This document shows positions 16,280-25,077 of a DNA stretch of 37,616 bases, piece after piece (the first letter of the stretch is position 1; each line of letters opens with the position of its first letter). The notes beneath the pieces are model-generated. The model was given only the letters and a program-made list of their open reading frames with translations. It was not told where the DNA came from and made no database searches. The position numbers and the translations under genes were made by a program. Source of the stretch: an uncultured Chloroflexota bacterium (GTDB lineage: Bacteria; Chloroflexota; Chloroflexia; Chloroflexales; Roseiflexaceae); NCBI GenBank assembly GCA_937876225.1, contig CALFIC010000145.1, positions 1 to 37,616 of the forward strand, in the 5' to 3' direction.

Positions 16280-17869
16280 GTGTTCAATTTGGTTGGTCGG
16301 CGCATTGATCGCTACAAAATACAAGCAGAAATTGGCCGTGGTGGCATGGCACGTGTCTATCGTGCCCTTGATACGATTTTGGGACGTCAAGTTGCCCTCA
16401 AAGTACTCTCACCACAACTCGCAAACGATCCCGAATTTTCGGCGCGCTTCCGACGTGAAGGCAAAATCGTCGCCGCATTGCAACACCCACATATCGTCAC
16501 ATTGTTCGATGTCGGTGAGTCTGAAGGCATTCAATACCTCGCCATGGACTTCATCGATGGGCGCAGTGTCTATGCGGTAATTCGTGAACGTGACGCACTC
16601 CCCGGCGAAACAGTGGCAATCATTGTCCGCGCAGTGGCGTCAGCACTCGACTATGCCCATAGTCGCGGGGCGATTCACCGCGACATCAAACCCCAAAATA
16701 TTTTAATTGACACCAACGGGCGAATCTTGCTCACCGACTTTGGGATTTCTCTTTCAAATGATGAAGAATCTGGTCGCCTCACCCGCACCGGATTGTTCAT
16801 GGGCACCCCCGAATATATGTCACCCGAACAAGTATCGGGGGATGTGGTGGATTACCGCACCGATCTCTATTCGTTGGCGATTACTGCATACGAAATGTTT
16901 AGCGGCGAGATTCCCTTCCGTGGCAATACCCCCGACTTAATCGTCGCCCATGCCCAAAAAACAGCCCCCCCGCTCCCCACTCAGCGCAATGGACTGCCCG
17001 ACGCACTCATCGATGTGCTTGCAAAAGCACTCGCCAAAGACCCTGCGACACGTTACCAAAGTGGATTGGCATTTAGTGCGGCGATTGACGCCGCCTTTGC
17101 GCAGTTACCCAGCAACACCGTGTCGTCGGCATTGGTAGCAGGGCTTGCACAATCGCGCAACGCATCACCCAAAGCGACACGCGCGATCGAATCCGATGAT
17201 GGGGTCACTACCAATCCGAGCTTTATCACCGCACCAGCACTCAATGCCACACAACCACGCCGACGTAATGTCCCTGAAGCCCGTAGCAATTTACCCAACA
17301 GACCATTTGTACGCGCTCAAGCCATCCCCCTCAATTTCATATTGCCCATTGGCATTGGTTTGGTGATTACGTTTTTGATACTCATCAATACCACCTTTTC
17401 GGCATCCAATGCGATAGCGACACTTACCCCTACCGTAACTACCACCGCAAGTGCAACAGCATCTGCGACCCAAACAAGTGTACCAAGTGCCACCACTGAA
17501 CCACTCATTATTATTATCCCTACCGAAACTACCGTCGTGGTAACTGCCAAACCCAAAGCCACCAAAGTTAAATTGACTGCAACCCCCAAACCAGTCGTAA
17601 ATACCAACACAGCCATCCCTGCGACTGCGACAACCGCACCCTATACTGCTACCGCCACCGCAACCATTACACATACGTTTACCCCAACGATGACATCTAC
17701 TCCTAGTCGCACATACACCCCAAGTAATACCAAAACAGCCGTCAGTACAAACACGACTTCACCAACGCTTACGGCAAGTACGGTACCAAGCACCACCGAT
17801 ACCCCTATCCCTAGCGCTACACCCATTCCCCCTACTGCCACCACCGCCCCCACTATTACCCCGCCATGA
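16280..17869 (+). CDS. Membrane serine/threonine protein kinase with Thr/Pro-rich extracellular tail
   Basis: 529 residues in three parts. The first 270 or so form a Hanks-type kinase: glycine loop GRGGMARVY (19-27), Lys41, helix-C Glu60, HRDIKPQN with catalytic Asp135, DFG at 153-155 and TPEYMSPEQ in the activation segment. One membrane helix spans about 353-373 (FILPIGIGLVITFLILI). The rest is a Thr/Pro/Ser-rich outer tail with no PASTA or other folded sensor. The start is GTG at 16280, 11 bases after AGGAG; an earlier ATG at 16270 is followed at once by TAA. Its stop overlaps the next gene by ATGA. The divergent FHA regulator is the obvious partner. The tail resembles the linkers of the RCC1 protein. 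Confidence 0.93.
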   Translation: MFNLVGRRIDRYKIQAEIGRGGMARVYRALDTILGRQVALKVLSPQLANDPEFSARFRREGKIVAALQHPHIVTLFDVGESEGIQYLAMDFIDGRSVYAVIRERDALPGETVAIIVRAVASALDYAHSRGAIHRDIKPQNILIDTNGRILLTDFGISLSNDEESGRLTRTGLFMGTPEYMSPEQVSGDVVDYRTDLYSLAITAYEMFSGEIPFRGNTPDLIVAHAQKTAPPLPTQRNGLPDALIDVLAKALAKDPATRYQSGLAFSAAIDAAFAQLPSNTVSSALVAGLAQSRNASPKATRAIESDDGVTTNPSFITAPALNATQPRRRNVPEARSNLPNRPFVRAQAIPLNFILPIGIGLVITFLILINTTFSASNAIATLTPTVTTTASATASATQTSVPSATTEPLIIIIPTETTVVVTAKPKATKVKLTATPKPVVNTNTAIPATATTAPYTATATATITHTFTPTMTSTPSRTYTPSNTKTAVSTNTTSPTLTASTVPSTTDTPIPSATPIPPTATTAPTITPP

Positions 17870-18840
17870 TTACCCTACCAGGGCTCCTCCAAGTACGGTT
17901 ACGCGCCGCATTACACCAACACCCTAGTCGTGATTGGCGTACTGCGGCCCAAGCGTTGAGCGCCCGCTACCGTGCTCCACGCGATGGTAGCACCCTCATC
18001 CGCACCGCCATCGATGCCTTGGCATATAGTGCCATGCTCATGCCTGCCACCTATGCCCAAATTTATGGCGCCCTTAGTCAAACCATCCAACGCGCCCCAC
18101 TCCCTTACACCAGCCTACTCGACATTGGTAGTGGCCCTGGCACTGCCAGCTGGGTGGCCCAACAACTCGTGCCCACCCTGCAATCGATTACAGCCGTCGA
18201 GCGTGATCTCCATCTGCAAGCTATTGCCCAAATGCTTGCGACCGATAGCCAATTGCCCCCCACCACCTTCCTCAACCAAGACATCACCTCTTGCCCCGAC
18301 TGGCAGTCCCACGACATCGTCATCATTGCCCATGTGCTCAACGAACTCGCACCGGACCAGCAACAAGCCGTGATTGCCAAAGCCTGGCGCGCGACCACTC
18401 AACTATTGGTAATTATCGAGCCAGGTGCCGCTGATTTTGCCCCCGTCATCCAGAACGCCCGCACCCAACTCATCAACGCCAGTGGCACGATTGTGGCGCC
18501 CTGTACACACCAAGGGGTCTGTCAATTGCACGATGCCTGGTGTCACTTTGGCCAAAAAGTCGCCCGCCCCGACTTCCAACGCCTCGCCCGCGGTGCCGAA
18601 GTGGCGTGGGAAGAGGCTAAATTCAGCTTTGTCGCCATCAGTCGTACCCCCATACCCCAACACGGAGTACGCATCATGCATGACCCGCAACGTGCCAAAG
18701 GGTACATTGATGTGGTAGGATGTGATTACACCGGAGTCCACACGCATCGCATACCCAAACGCGACACACTTCGCTACAACGCACTGCGGCATGCGACCTG
18801 GGGCAATTGGATAGCACTTACAGCAAAGGAAGAATCATGA
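17866..18840 (+). CDS. Rsm22/METTL17-like ribosomal small-subunit methyltransferase-family protein
   Basis: 324 residues. It has an N-terminal helical region, then a SAM-binding Rossmann fold with LLDIGSGPGTASW near residue 85 and DIVIIAHVLNEL near 150. Four cysteines at 213, 219, 226 and 286 sit in the context APCTHQGVC, WCHF and VGCDYTG. That spacing resembles the [4Fe-4S] ligands of mitochondrial METTL17 (Rsm22). Family members bind and assist assembly of the small ribosomal subunit; true methyl transfer is uncertain. The start ATG overlaps the kinase stop (ATGA), and its own stop overlaps the next gene in the same way, suggesting translational coupling. Confidence 0.88.
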   Translation: MITLPGLLQVRLRAALHQHPSRDWRTAAQALSARYRAPRDGSTLIRTAIDALAYSAMLMPATYAQIYGALSQTIQRAPLPYTSLLDIGSGPGTASWVAQQLVPTLQSITAVERDLHLQAIAQMLATDSQLPPTTFLNQDITSCPDWQSHDIVIIAHVLNELAPDQQQAVIAKAWRATTQLLVIIEPGAADFAPVIQNARTQLINASGTIVAPCTHQGVCQLHDAWCHFGQKVARPDFQRLARGAEVAWEEAKFSFVAISRTPIPQHGVRIMHDPQRAKGYIDVVGCDYTGVHTHRIPKRDTLRYNALRHATWGNWIALTAKEES

Positions 18841-19937
18841 CCACCACCGCCGTTGGCATCATCGGATGCGGCAACATTAGTAGCATCTACCTCAAAAACA
18901 TGCACCAACGCTTCCGCGGCGTGCATGTCGCCGCCGTCGCCGACATCGACGTCGAGCGTGCCCAAGCCCGGGCCGCCGAATTCGGCGTCGCCAAAGGGTG
19001 TAGCGTCGAAGAATTGCTGGCCGATCCGGCGATTTCGATTGTTATCAATCTCACTGTCCCTGCCGCCCACGGCGAAGTCGCCCTCAAAGCTATCGCCGCC
19101 GGCAAATCGGTCTACAACGAAAAACCCCTCGCCGTCGATCGTGCCGACGCCCAAAAAATGCTCAGCAATGCCAAAGCCAAAGGTGTGCGCGTCGGTGGTG
19201 CCCCCGACACCTTCCTCGGCGCCGGCTTGCAAACCTGCCGCAAACTCATCGATGACGGCTGGATTGGGCGCCCCATCGGCGCCACCGCCTTTATGATGGG
19301 TCGTGGACCCGAAGCCTGGCACCCCAACCCCCACTTCTTTTATCAGCCCGGCGCCGGCCCCATGTTTGATATGGGTCCCTATTACCTGACTGCCTTGACC
19401 ACCCTGCTCGGACCGGTCACCCGCGTCAGCGGCTCGGCTCAGATTTCGTTTGCCGAACGCACCATCACCAACAACATCCAATACGGCGAAAAAATCCCCG
19501 TCAACACTCCGACCCACGTCGTTGGTGTACTCGACTTCGCCAAGGGTCCTGTCGCTAGCATCATCACCAGCTTTGATGTGTGGCATAGCACCTTGCCCTG
19601 GCTCGAAATCTACGGCAGCGAAGGTACCATGCTCGTCCCCGACCCCAACAACTTTAGCGGTGCCATCAAGGTCCGCCGCGGTGGCGACGATACCTGGCGC
19701 GAAATGCCCCTCAGCCATAGCTTTGCCGAAAACAGCCGTGGCCTCGGCGTCCTCGACATGGCCGTCGCCATCCAAGAAAACCGCCCCCACCGCGCCTCCG
19801 GCGAATTGGCCTACCATGTGCTCGATATCATGCATGCCATCCACGACGCCTCCCGCGAAGGGCGCCACATCATGCTCAGTAGTGGTCCCGACCGCCCCGC
19901 CCCTATGCCCATGGGCCTCGACAACAAAGGATTCTAG
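18837..19937 (+). CDS. Gfo/Idh/MocA-family NAD(P)-dependent oxidoreductase
   Basis: 366 residues. The Rossmann motif VGIIGCGNISSIYL is at residues 5-18. The family's catalytic EKP appears in SVYNEKPLAVDRADA near 100. The C-terminal domain has GPMFDMGPYYLTAL with the usual Asp. Members oxidise or epimerise sugars, inositols or their derivatives; the substrate here is unknown. The start at 18837 uses the ATGA overlap with the preceding gene and an AAAGGAAG site; an upstream in-frame ATG at 18807 lies inside that gene and is less likely. A terminator follows, and VOC and SDR genes come next on the same strand, which fits a sugar-catabolic group. Confidence 0.92.
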   Translation: MTTTAVGIIGCGNISSIYLKNMHQRFRGVHVAAVADIDVERAQARAAEFGVAKGCSVEELLADPAISIVINLTVPAAHGEVALKAIAAGKSVYNEKPLAVDRADAQKMLSNAKAKGVRVGGAPDTFLGAGLQTCRKLIDDGWIGRPIGATAFMMGRGPEAWHPNPHFFYQPGAGPMFDMGPYYLTALTTLLGPVTRVSGSAQISFAERTITNNIQYGEKIPVNTPTHVVGVLDFAKGPVASIITSFDVWHSTLPWLEIYGSEGTMLVPDPNNFSGAIKVRRGGDDTWREMPLSHSFAENSRGLGVLDMAVAIQENRPHRASGELAYHVLDIMHAIHDASREGRHIMLSSGPDRPAPMPMGLDNKGF

Positions 19938-19955
19938 TCCACACCGTAGCACCAG

Positions 19956-19994
19956 CGTCGTGACAAGGGATCCTCCTTGTCACGACGTTTTTGT
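19956..19994 (+). terminator. Intrinsic terminator after the Gfo/Idh/MocA gene
   Basis: A 13-bp perfect stem (CGTCGTGACAAGG and complement) with a six-base loop and five T residues. The next start codon is only 18 bases downstream, so the VOC gene depends on read-through or on a promoter inside this short region. Confidence 0.85.
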
Positions 19995-20012
19995 ATCTCC
20001 CCAAGGAGCGTT

Positions 20013-20876
20013 ATGATTGTTGGCATCCATCATATCGGCATCAATGTGCGCGATCTCGATCAGGCTATCACCTTTTTGACCACTGCCGGCATCCCCGTCG
20101 CTCATCACGACCATCAATCTGCCTGGCTCCAAGCCCCCAATGGCTTTGTGCGCATCCAATCCGCACCCCATGCCGTACATACTGCCACCCCCATTTACGC
20201 AGCGGGCATCAGCCATATCTGCATCCAGACACCCCACATCCATGCAGCCCTCGATCCCCTGCTCGCCCACGGCTACCACGCCAATTCAGCCCCCGTCGAC
20301 CTTAATACCGGTCATCGTTATGTCTATATCCACGACAGCGATGCCAACGTCCTCGAACTCGAAGGGGTGCCCTATGCTCCCGTCGACCAAATCCCGTGGC
20401 TGGCGCATGTGGCATTGGCCACCAGCGACATCCAGCGCCTCGGTGATTTTTATCAGCACCTCCTCAATGGCGAAAGTGCCGGCGGCCAGCCAATCGGTCC
20501 TCATCCTCGCTACGACGAAGTGCTAGCCCTCAGTGACGTGCGGGTCATCCCGCGCTGGATCAAAGGCGTCAATCTAACTGTCGAACTCTGGCAATTCCTG
20601 CACCCGGTCACCATACCCCTACCACCGCGCACTCCCCACCACCTCGGCTACCATTCCCTCTGCCTCGAAGTCACCGACCTCACCACCAGCGTAGCACATG
20701 CCCTCGAATGTGGCGCCCAACTCATTACGGACGGCAATAGCGACGCCTGGCTCCACGACCCCGACGGCAATCTGCTCTGGTTGGTCGAATCAGCCCACCT
20801 CCCCATGCCCGCTATCCAGACCCTCGCCGAACCCCACATCATCGCCCGCATCAATGCGCTCTGGCGGCGCGGATAA
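20013..20876 (+). CDS. Double VOC (glyoxalase/dioxygenase-fold) protein
   Basis: 287 residues from the ATG at 20013, placed by the AAGGAGCGTT site directly before it; a longer frame starting at 19977 would begin inside the terminator. Two vicinal-oxygen-chelate domains are visible. The first has VGIHHIGINVRDLDQAI, SHICIQTPHIHAAL and DANVLELEG. The second has AHVALATSDIQRLGDFYQHL, HHLGYHSLCLEVTDL and HDPDGNLLWLVE. The His and Glu positions suggest metal binding is retained. Such proteins include lyases, epimerases and ring-cleaving dioxygenases; the reaction cannot be chosen from sequence. It is followed 32 bases later by an SDR gene. Confidence 0.85.
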   Translation: MIVGIHHIGINVRDLDQAITFLTTAGIPVAHHDHQSAWLQAPNGFVRIQSAPHAVHTATPIYAAGISHICIQTPHIHAALDPLLAHGYHANSAPVDLNTGHRYVYIHDSDANVLELEGVPYAPVDQIPWLAHVALATSDIQRLGDFYQHLLNGESAGGQPIGPHPRYDEVLALSDVRVIPRWIKGVNLTVELWQFLHPVTIPLPPRTPHHLGYHSLCLEVTDLTTSVAHALECGAQLITDGNSDAWLHDPDGNLLWLVESAHLPMPAIQTLAEPHIIARINALWRRG

Positions 20877-20908
20877 CCCGCACATTTCAGCGACAAAGGA
20901 GTCTCGTT

Positions 20909-21661
20909 ATGTCACGTATTGCCCTGATTACTGGCGGTGCCCGTGGCATCGGTGCCGCCATTGGCACCGCCTTCGCCCACGACGGCTACGATATCGCCAT
21001 CGCCGATCTCCCCACCAGCGACACCAGCACCATCGCCCACACCATTGCCCAACTCGGGCGCCAATGCCTGGTCTGTACCGGCGATGTCAGTCGTGCCAGC
21101 GATTGGCACCAGTGGCTAGCCACCATCGATCAGCACTACGGCCGCCTCGATGTGGTCGTCAACAACGCCGGGATTAGTGGGCCGATCGCAGCAATCGTCG
21201 ACTACCCCGACGAGGCCTTTGACCAAGTCATGGCCATCAACACCAAAGGGGTCTTTTTGGGCATCAAATACGGCGCCAAGGCCATGCTGGCATACGGCAA
21301 CGGCGGCAGTATCGTCAATATTTCGTCCAATGCCGGACTCGGTGGTAGCCCGCAGATCATCGCCTATAGCACCAGCAAGCACGCCGTCATCGGCCTAACC
21401 AAATCGGCCGCCAAAGGCTTCGCCACCCAAGGCATCCGCGTCAATGCCGTCTGCCCCGCCCCTACCGACACCGAAATGGTGCACCAGTTGGAACGCCTCG
21501 CCGGGGTCGATATCGCCCGCCAACGCCTCACCGCCGGCACCCCTATGGGCCGCTATGGCCAGCCCCACGAAATCGCCGCCGCCGTGCTCTTCCTCGCCAG
21601 CCCCGCCGCCAGCTTTATCACCGGCGCCATTTTGCCTGTCGATGGTGGTTCGGTGGCGTAG
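20909..21661 (+). CDS. Short-chain dehydrogenase/reductase (classical SDR)
   Basis: 250 residues, standard for classical SDRs. The cofactor motif TGGARGIG is at 8-15, Asp33 is in the position that often favours NAD, and NNAG is at 85-88. The catalytic set is Asn111, Ser139/140, Tyr153 and Lys157 (YSTSK). The C-terminus has ASFITGAILPVDGGSVA. The substrate is probably a sugar or polyol, judging from the adjacent Gfo/Idh/MocA and VOC genes. An AAAGGAG site precedes the ATG. Its stop lies only a few bases before the decayed nadA remnant, so the SDR transcript may run on into nadB. Confidence 0.92.
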   Translation: MSRIALITGGARGIGAAIGTAFAHDGYDIAIADLPTSDTSTIAHTIAQLGRQCLVCTGDVSRASDWHQWLATIDQHYGRLDVVVNNAGISGPIAAIVDYPDEAFDQVMAINTKGVFLGIKYGAKAMLAYGNGGSIVNISSNAGLGGSPQIIAYSTSKHAVIGLTKSAAKGFATQGIRVNAVCPAPTDTEMVHQLERLAGVDIARQRLTAGTPMGRYGQPHEIAAAVLFLASPAASFITGAILPVDGGSVA

Positions 21662-21675
21662 AACGTGGCGCATTA

Positions 21676-22039
21676 GCTCATAAATGTACCGTCACAGACA
21701 ACAACGTAGTGGTGGTGGTGACCACTCCGAATGCGCACCCGTAGTAGTGGCGACCTCGGATTATGTGGAACGACCAACGCCATGGTTAAATTTGTCCAAG
21801 AAAGCAATGAGCCCCATTATTTGGTGCTGACCGAATGCTCGATGGGCGACGACATTGCGGCGGCCAACCCCAGCAAAGATTTGTTGCAACTCTGTATGGT
21901 ACACTGCCCGCACATGAACATGATAACGATGGAAAACGTGTGCGATTCGTTGTTGTACAACCGAACCGTCATCGACGTCCCCGAAGAGATTCGCATCCGG
22001 GCCTTTAGTGCCGTCGACCGCATGATCAAAATCGGCTAA
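21676..22039 (+). pseudogene. nadA: 3' remnant of quinolinate synthase, frameshifted and 5'-truncated
   Basis: The open frame from 21731 encodes the last part of NadA: AMVKFVQESN, TECSMGDDIAAANP, HCPHMNMITMENV with one cluster cysteine, and VPEEIRIRAFSAVDRMIKIG. Just upstream in another frame (21723-21767) lies HSECAPVVVATSDYV, the NadA segment carrying a second cluster cysteine. The two join if one G is restored near 21767. Traces extend to about 21676, then the SDR stop intervenes. The N-terminal half or more, including the first of the three [4Fe-4S] cysteines, is missing, so no active enzyme can be made. It lies 30 bases before nadB, the usual partner. Deletion during arrival of the upstream sugar genes is a possible cause; misassembly is the alternative. 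Confidence 0.85.
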
Positions 22040-22069
22040 TTCGGGCAGGGGCTCGCGCGGAGAAGACTC

Positions 22070-23644
22070 ATGATTACCACGGATGTCCTCATTATCGGCT
22101 CGGGGATTGCCGGCGCCACCGCCGCCCTCACCCTCGCCCAAGACCCCAATCTACGCATCATTGTGATGACGCGCGAGCCCGACCCCAACGAATCGAATAC
22201 TCGTTGGGCCCAAGGGGGGATTATCTACCGCAGCGTCGATGATAACCCAGCGTTGCTAGCCCAAGACATCATCGCCGCCGGCGCCGGTGCCACCCTACCC
22301 GAAGCTGCCACGATTTTGGCGAGCGAAGGTCCCACCCGCCTCGAGCGCTTGTTGTTACAACAAGCGCTGGTCGATTTCGACCGCGAGCCGGACGGCACAC
22401 TAACCCTCGGCCAAGAAGCAGCCCATTCACGGCGGCGGATCTTGCATGTCAGCGACCGTACTGGACGGAGTATCATCGAAGCACTCACCGCCGCCATGCG
22501 CCGCCACCCCAACATCGAGTTGATGACCAATGCCACCGCCGTCGATTTGATTACCTACCCCCACCATTCGCCCGACCCGCTCGACACCTACCAACCCGTC
22601 ACCTGCCACGGTGCTTACATCTTTGACCGCACCGCCGAAGTGGTGCACCGCATCATCGCCCGCAAAACCATCCTCGCCACCGGCGGACTCGGGCGGATTT
22701 ATCGCAACACCACCAATCCGGCCGGGGCACGGGGCGATGGCTTGGCGATGGCACACCGCGCCGGCGCCCGCATCACCAACGCCGAGTACATCCAATTCCA
22801 TCCCACCACCTTGGCCGTGCCCGGTGCGTACGGGTTTTTGATTAGCGAAGCGGTACGAGGCGAAGGGGGGATTTTGCTGACCCCTGACGGCCAACCCTTT
22901 ATGCACAAATACGACCCCCAGTGGCGTGACCTCGCCCCCCGCGACGTGGTGGCCCGCGCCATCCACCACGAAATCGAAGCCAACGATTACCCCTATGTGC
23001 TCCTCGATATCGCCAATCATATGCCGGCCGAGCAACTCAAAGCACGCTTCCCCACAATTTATACAGAATGTCTACGGGTGGGCATTGACATCACCCAACA
23101 ACCCATCCCGGTGATGCCCGCCGTACATTATTCGTGTGGAGGGGTGGCTGTCAATACCTGGGGCGAAAGCACCATCAAAAACTTGTATGCGGTGGGTGAA
23201 GTAGCCTGTACCGGATTGCACGGCGCCAACCGCCTCGCCAGCACATCGTTGCTGGAAGGGGTAGTGTTTGGTGGGCGGGCTGGCGAACACGTACTGCAAC
23301 ATATCGATGACCACGTCAGCCCCGATGCCTCGCTCATCCCCCGTTGGGACGAATCAACGCTCACCCGAGAATCTGACCCCGCCTTGATCCAAGGCGACAT
23401 GCAGACCATCCAAAATATCATGTGGCACTATGTGGGGATTGTGCGTTCGGGAGGACGATTGTCACGGGCGATCCGCGAATTGCGGCACCTCCAAAACGAA
23501 ATCGAAATGTTTTATCGCACTACCAAGCTCAGTGATGGCCTGATTGGTCTGCGCAATGCTGTCGAAATCGGGCTGGTGATTGCCCAAGCGGCCCGCCACA
23601 ACCGCAAAAGCCGCGGGTGTCACTACCGCAGCGATTCACTCTAA
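22070..23644 (+). CDS. nadB: L-aspartate oxidase
   Basis: 524 residues, full length. It oxidises L-aspartate to iminoaspartate with FAD, the first step of de novo NAD synthesis; NadA then makes quinolinate. Motifs are the FAD-binding IIGSGIAGATAAL near residue 8, NTRWAQGGI near 43, HSRRRILHVSDRTGRSI near 118, QFHPTTLAVPGAYGFL, SEAVRGEGG, AVHYSCGGVAVNTWG, and GANRLASTSLLEGVVFGGRAG near 387. The end reads KSRGCHYRSD, as is usual. A GGAGAAG site precedes the ATG. All catalytic regions look intact although the nadA in front is broken. Confidence 0.96.
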   Translation: MITTDVLIIGSGIAGATAALTLAQDPNLRIIVMTREPDPNESNTRWAQGGIIYRSVDDNPALLAQDIIAAGAGATLPEAATILASEGPTRLERLLLQQALVDFDREPDGTLTLGQEAAHSRRRILHVSDRTGRSIIEALTAAMRRHPNIELMTNATAVDLITYPHHSPDPLDTYQPVTCHGAYIFDRTAEVVHRIIARKTILATGGLGRIYRNTTNPAGARGDGLAMAHRAGARITNAEYIQFHPTTLAVPGAYGFLISEAVRGEGGILLTPDGQPFMHKYDPQWRDLAPRDVVARAIHHEIEANDYPYVLLDIANHMPAEQLKARFPTIYTECLRVGIDITQQPIPVMPAVHYSCGGVAVNTWGESTIKNLYAVGEVACTGLHGANRLASTSLLEGVVFGGRAGEHVLQHIDDHVSPDASLIPRWDESTLTRESDPALIQGDMQTIQNIMWHYVGIVRSGGRLSRAIRELRHLQNEIEMFYRTTKLSDGLIGLRNAVEIGLVIAQAARHNRKSRGCHYRSDSL

Positions 23645-23660
23645 ACCACACTAAACCAAT

Positions 23661-23694
23661 AATCCCCCCTCGTGCTGACGCACGAGGGGGGATT
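23661..23694. terminator. Hairpin between convergent nadB and the HD-domain gene
   Basis: A perfect 15-bp stem (AATCCCCCCTCGTGC and complement) with a TGAC loop. It has no strong T run on either side, so it may act as a weak bidirectional terminator. Confidence 0.65.
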
Positions 23695-23710
23695 GGACGT
23701 AAATATCAGG

Positions 23711-24292
23711 TTAGGCTACCACGCCAGCAATCCCCAATTCAGGGGCGCGGGCGCTGAGGGCGGCAATCACTTCGGCAATCAAGACGTCGACGTCAACCCC
23801 GAGACCAGCGGCACCGTTGACGATATCGTCGCGATTGACGGCCCGGGCGAAGCCCTTGTCTTTCATCTTTTTCTTGACGGCCGCCACATCGACATCGGCG
23901 ATGTTTTTGCTAGGGCGCACCAAGGCCACTGCCAACACAAAGCTGGATAATTCGTCCACCGCAAACAGCGCTTTTTCCATCATGCTATCACGCGACACAC
24001 CAGCGTAATCGGCATGCGACAAGATAGCGCGGCAGATTTCTTCGCTCCAACCATGTTCGCGCAACCAACGCACCCCTACAAAGGGGTGGGCGTTTTCGGC
24101 GACTTCGAGCGAGGGGTGGCGTTCGTAATCCATGTCGTGCAAAATTCCGGTGGCTTCCCAGACATCGGCGTCGCCGCCGTATTGGGGGGCGAGATGGGCC
24201 ATCGAGGCAGCCACCGCACCACAATGCTTACGGAGCACCTCAGAAGTCACCCATTCCGCCAAAATCGTACGGGCTTGTGCAGTCAAACTCAT
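23711..24292 (-). CDS. HD-domain (HDIG-like) hydrolase
   Basis: 193 residues. An HD phosphohydrolase fold is indicated by His23 in LRKHCGAVA, GILHDMDYERHP with the His-Asp pair near 52-53, and AILSHADYAG near 89. These residues normally bind one or two metals and hydrolyse phosphomono- or diesters. The substrate is unknown. The C-terminal 60 residues (KKKMKDKGFARAVNRDDI) are helical and typical of this group. It is the last gene of the heat-shock/rlmB unit, 25 bases after rlmB, with a GGGGGTT site. Confidence 0.85.
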   Translation of the reverse strand: MSLTAQARTILAEWVTSEVLRKHCGAVAASMAHLAPQYGGDADVWEATGILHDMDYERHPSLEVAENAHPFVGVRWLREHGWSEEICRAILSHADYAGVSRDSMMEKALFAVDELSSFVLAVALVRPSKNIADVDVAAVKKKMKDKGFARAVNRDDIVNGAAGLGVDVDVLIAEVIAALSARAPELGIAGVVA

Positions 24293-24317
24293 GGCAACCC
24301 CCGTCTATTTCAATTCA

Positions 24318-25073
24318 CTAGATGCGTTTTTTGGGGCGCCGTGAATGCACCACATAATACAGCATCACCGAGCCTGCAACGGCCACATTGAGCGATTGGA
24401 TATGCCCTTGCATGGGTAATTTCACCAAAAAGTCACAGCGTTCACGGGTCAAACGGGCCATGCCGGGACCTTCGGAACCAAGCACCAACGCCAACGGTAA
24501 ATCGAGGTCGGTGTCATCGTACATCTGAGAGCGTTCATCGTCTTCGACACCGACCACCCACACCCCTTGTTTCTGGAGGCGTTCGATGCTTTGTGCCAAA
24601 TTGGTGACCACGGTGATATGCAAATGTTCGACGGCGCCCGAAGATGCATTGACGACGGCGGGGGTGATTTCGGCGGCCCGTCGACCGGGGATGACTACAC
24701 CATGTACCCCCACCACTTCGGCGGTACGCAACAACGTACCAAGGTTTTGGGGGTCTTGCAGGTGGTCAAGCAACAACAAAAAGGGCATCTCGTTGCGCGA
24801 TTTGGCGAGTGCCAACATGCTCTCGAGGTCACTATAGGGGTATTCGCCCACTTCGAGTGCCACTCCTTGGTGATTGAGGCCATGCAAGCGCTGTTCGAGC
24901 ACACGCCGATCGACGGTTTCGATGGGAATATTCTGGGTTTTGGCCAAGCTAATGGCATCGGCCAACGTGCCAGCGGGCTGGGCGCCTGCGGCCACAAGTA
25001 GGCGTTGCAGTGTGCGCCGGTTAGCGCGCAATGCTTCGCGTACCGCATTCCGCCCGTAAATAAGCTCGCTCAT
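24318..25073 (-). CDS. rlmB: TrmH-family 23S rRNA (guanosine-2'-O-)-methyltransferase
   Basis: 251 residues in the RlmB layout. An N-terminal substrate-binding domain starts IYGRNAVREAL. The SPOUT domain has its three motifs: DPQNLGTLLRTAEVVG (107-122), LALVLGSEGPGMARLT (194-209) and IQSLNVAVAGSVMLYY (225-240). It methylates a 23S rRNA guanosine (G2251 in E. coli numbering) using SAM. It begins four bases after dnaJ and is co-transcribed with it. A close TrmH/TrmL paralogue remains possible, but the N-terminal domain favours RlmB. Confidence 0.9.
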   Translation of the reverse strand: MSELIYGRNAVREALRANRRTLQRLLVAAGAQPAGTLADAISLAKTQNIPIETVDRRVLEQRLHGLNHQGVALEVGEYPYSDLESMLALAKSRNEMPFLLLLDHLQDPQNLGTLLRTAEVVGVHGVVIPGRRAAEITPAVVNASSGAVEHLHITVVTNLAQSIERLQKQGVWVVGVEDDERSQMYDDTDLDLPLALVLGSEGPGMARLTRERCDFLVKLPMQGHIQSLNVAVAGSVMLYYVVHSRRPKKRI

Positions 25074-25077
25074 GGTG

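Noticed and set aside
18774..19952. 392-residue minus-strand frame opposite the Gfo/Idh/MocA gene
   Set aside because: It is a long shadow caused by biased codon use. The plus-strand protein has clear family motifs, while this one is low-complexity Gly/Val/Asp.
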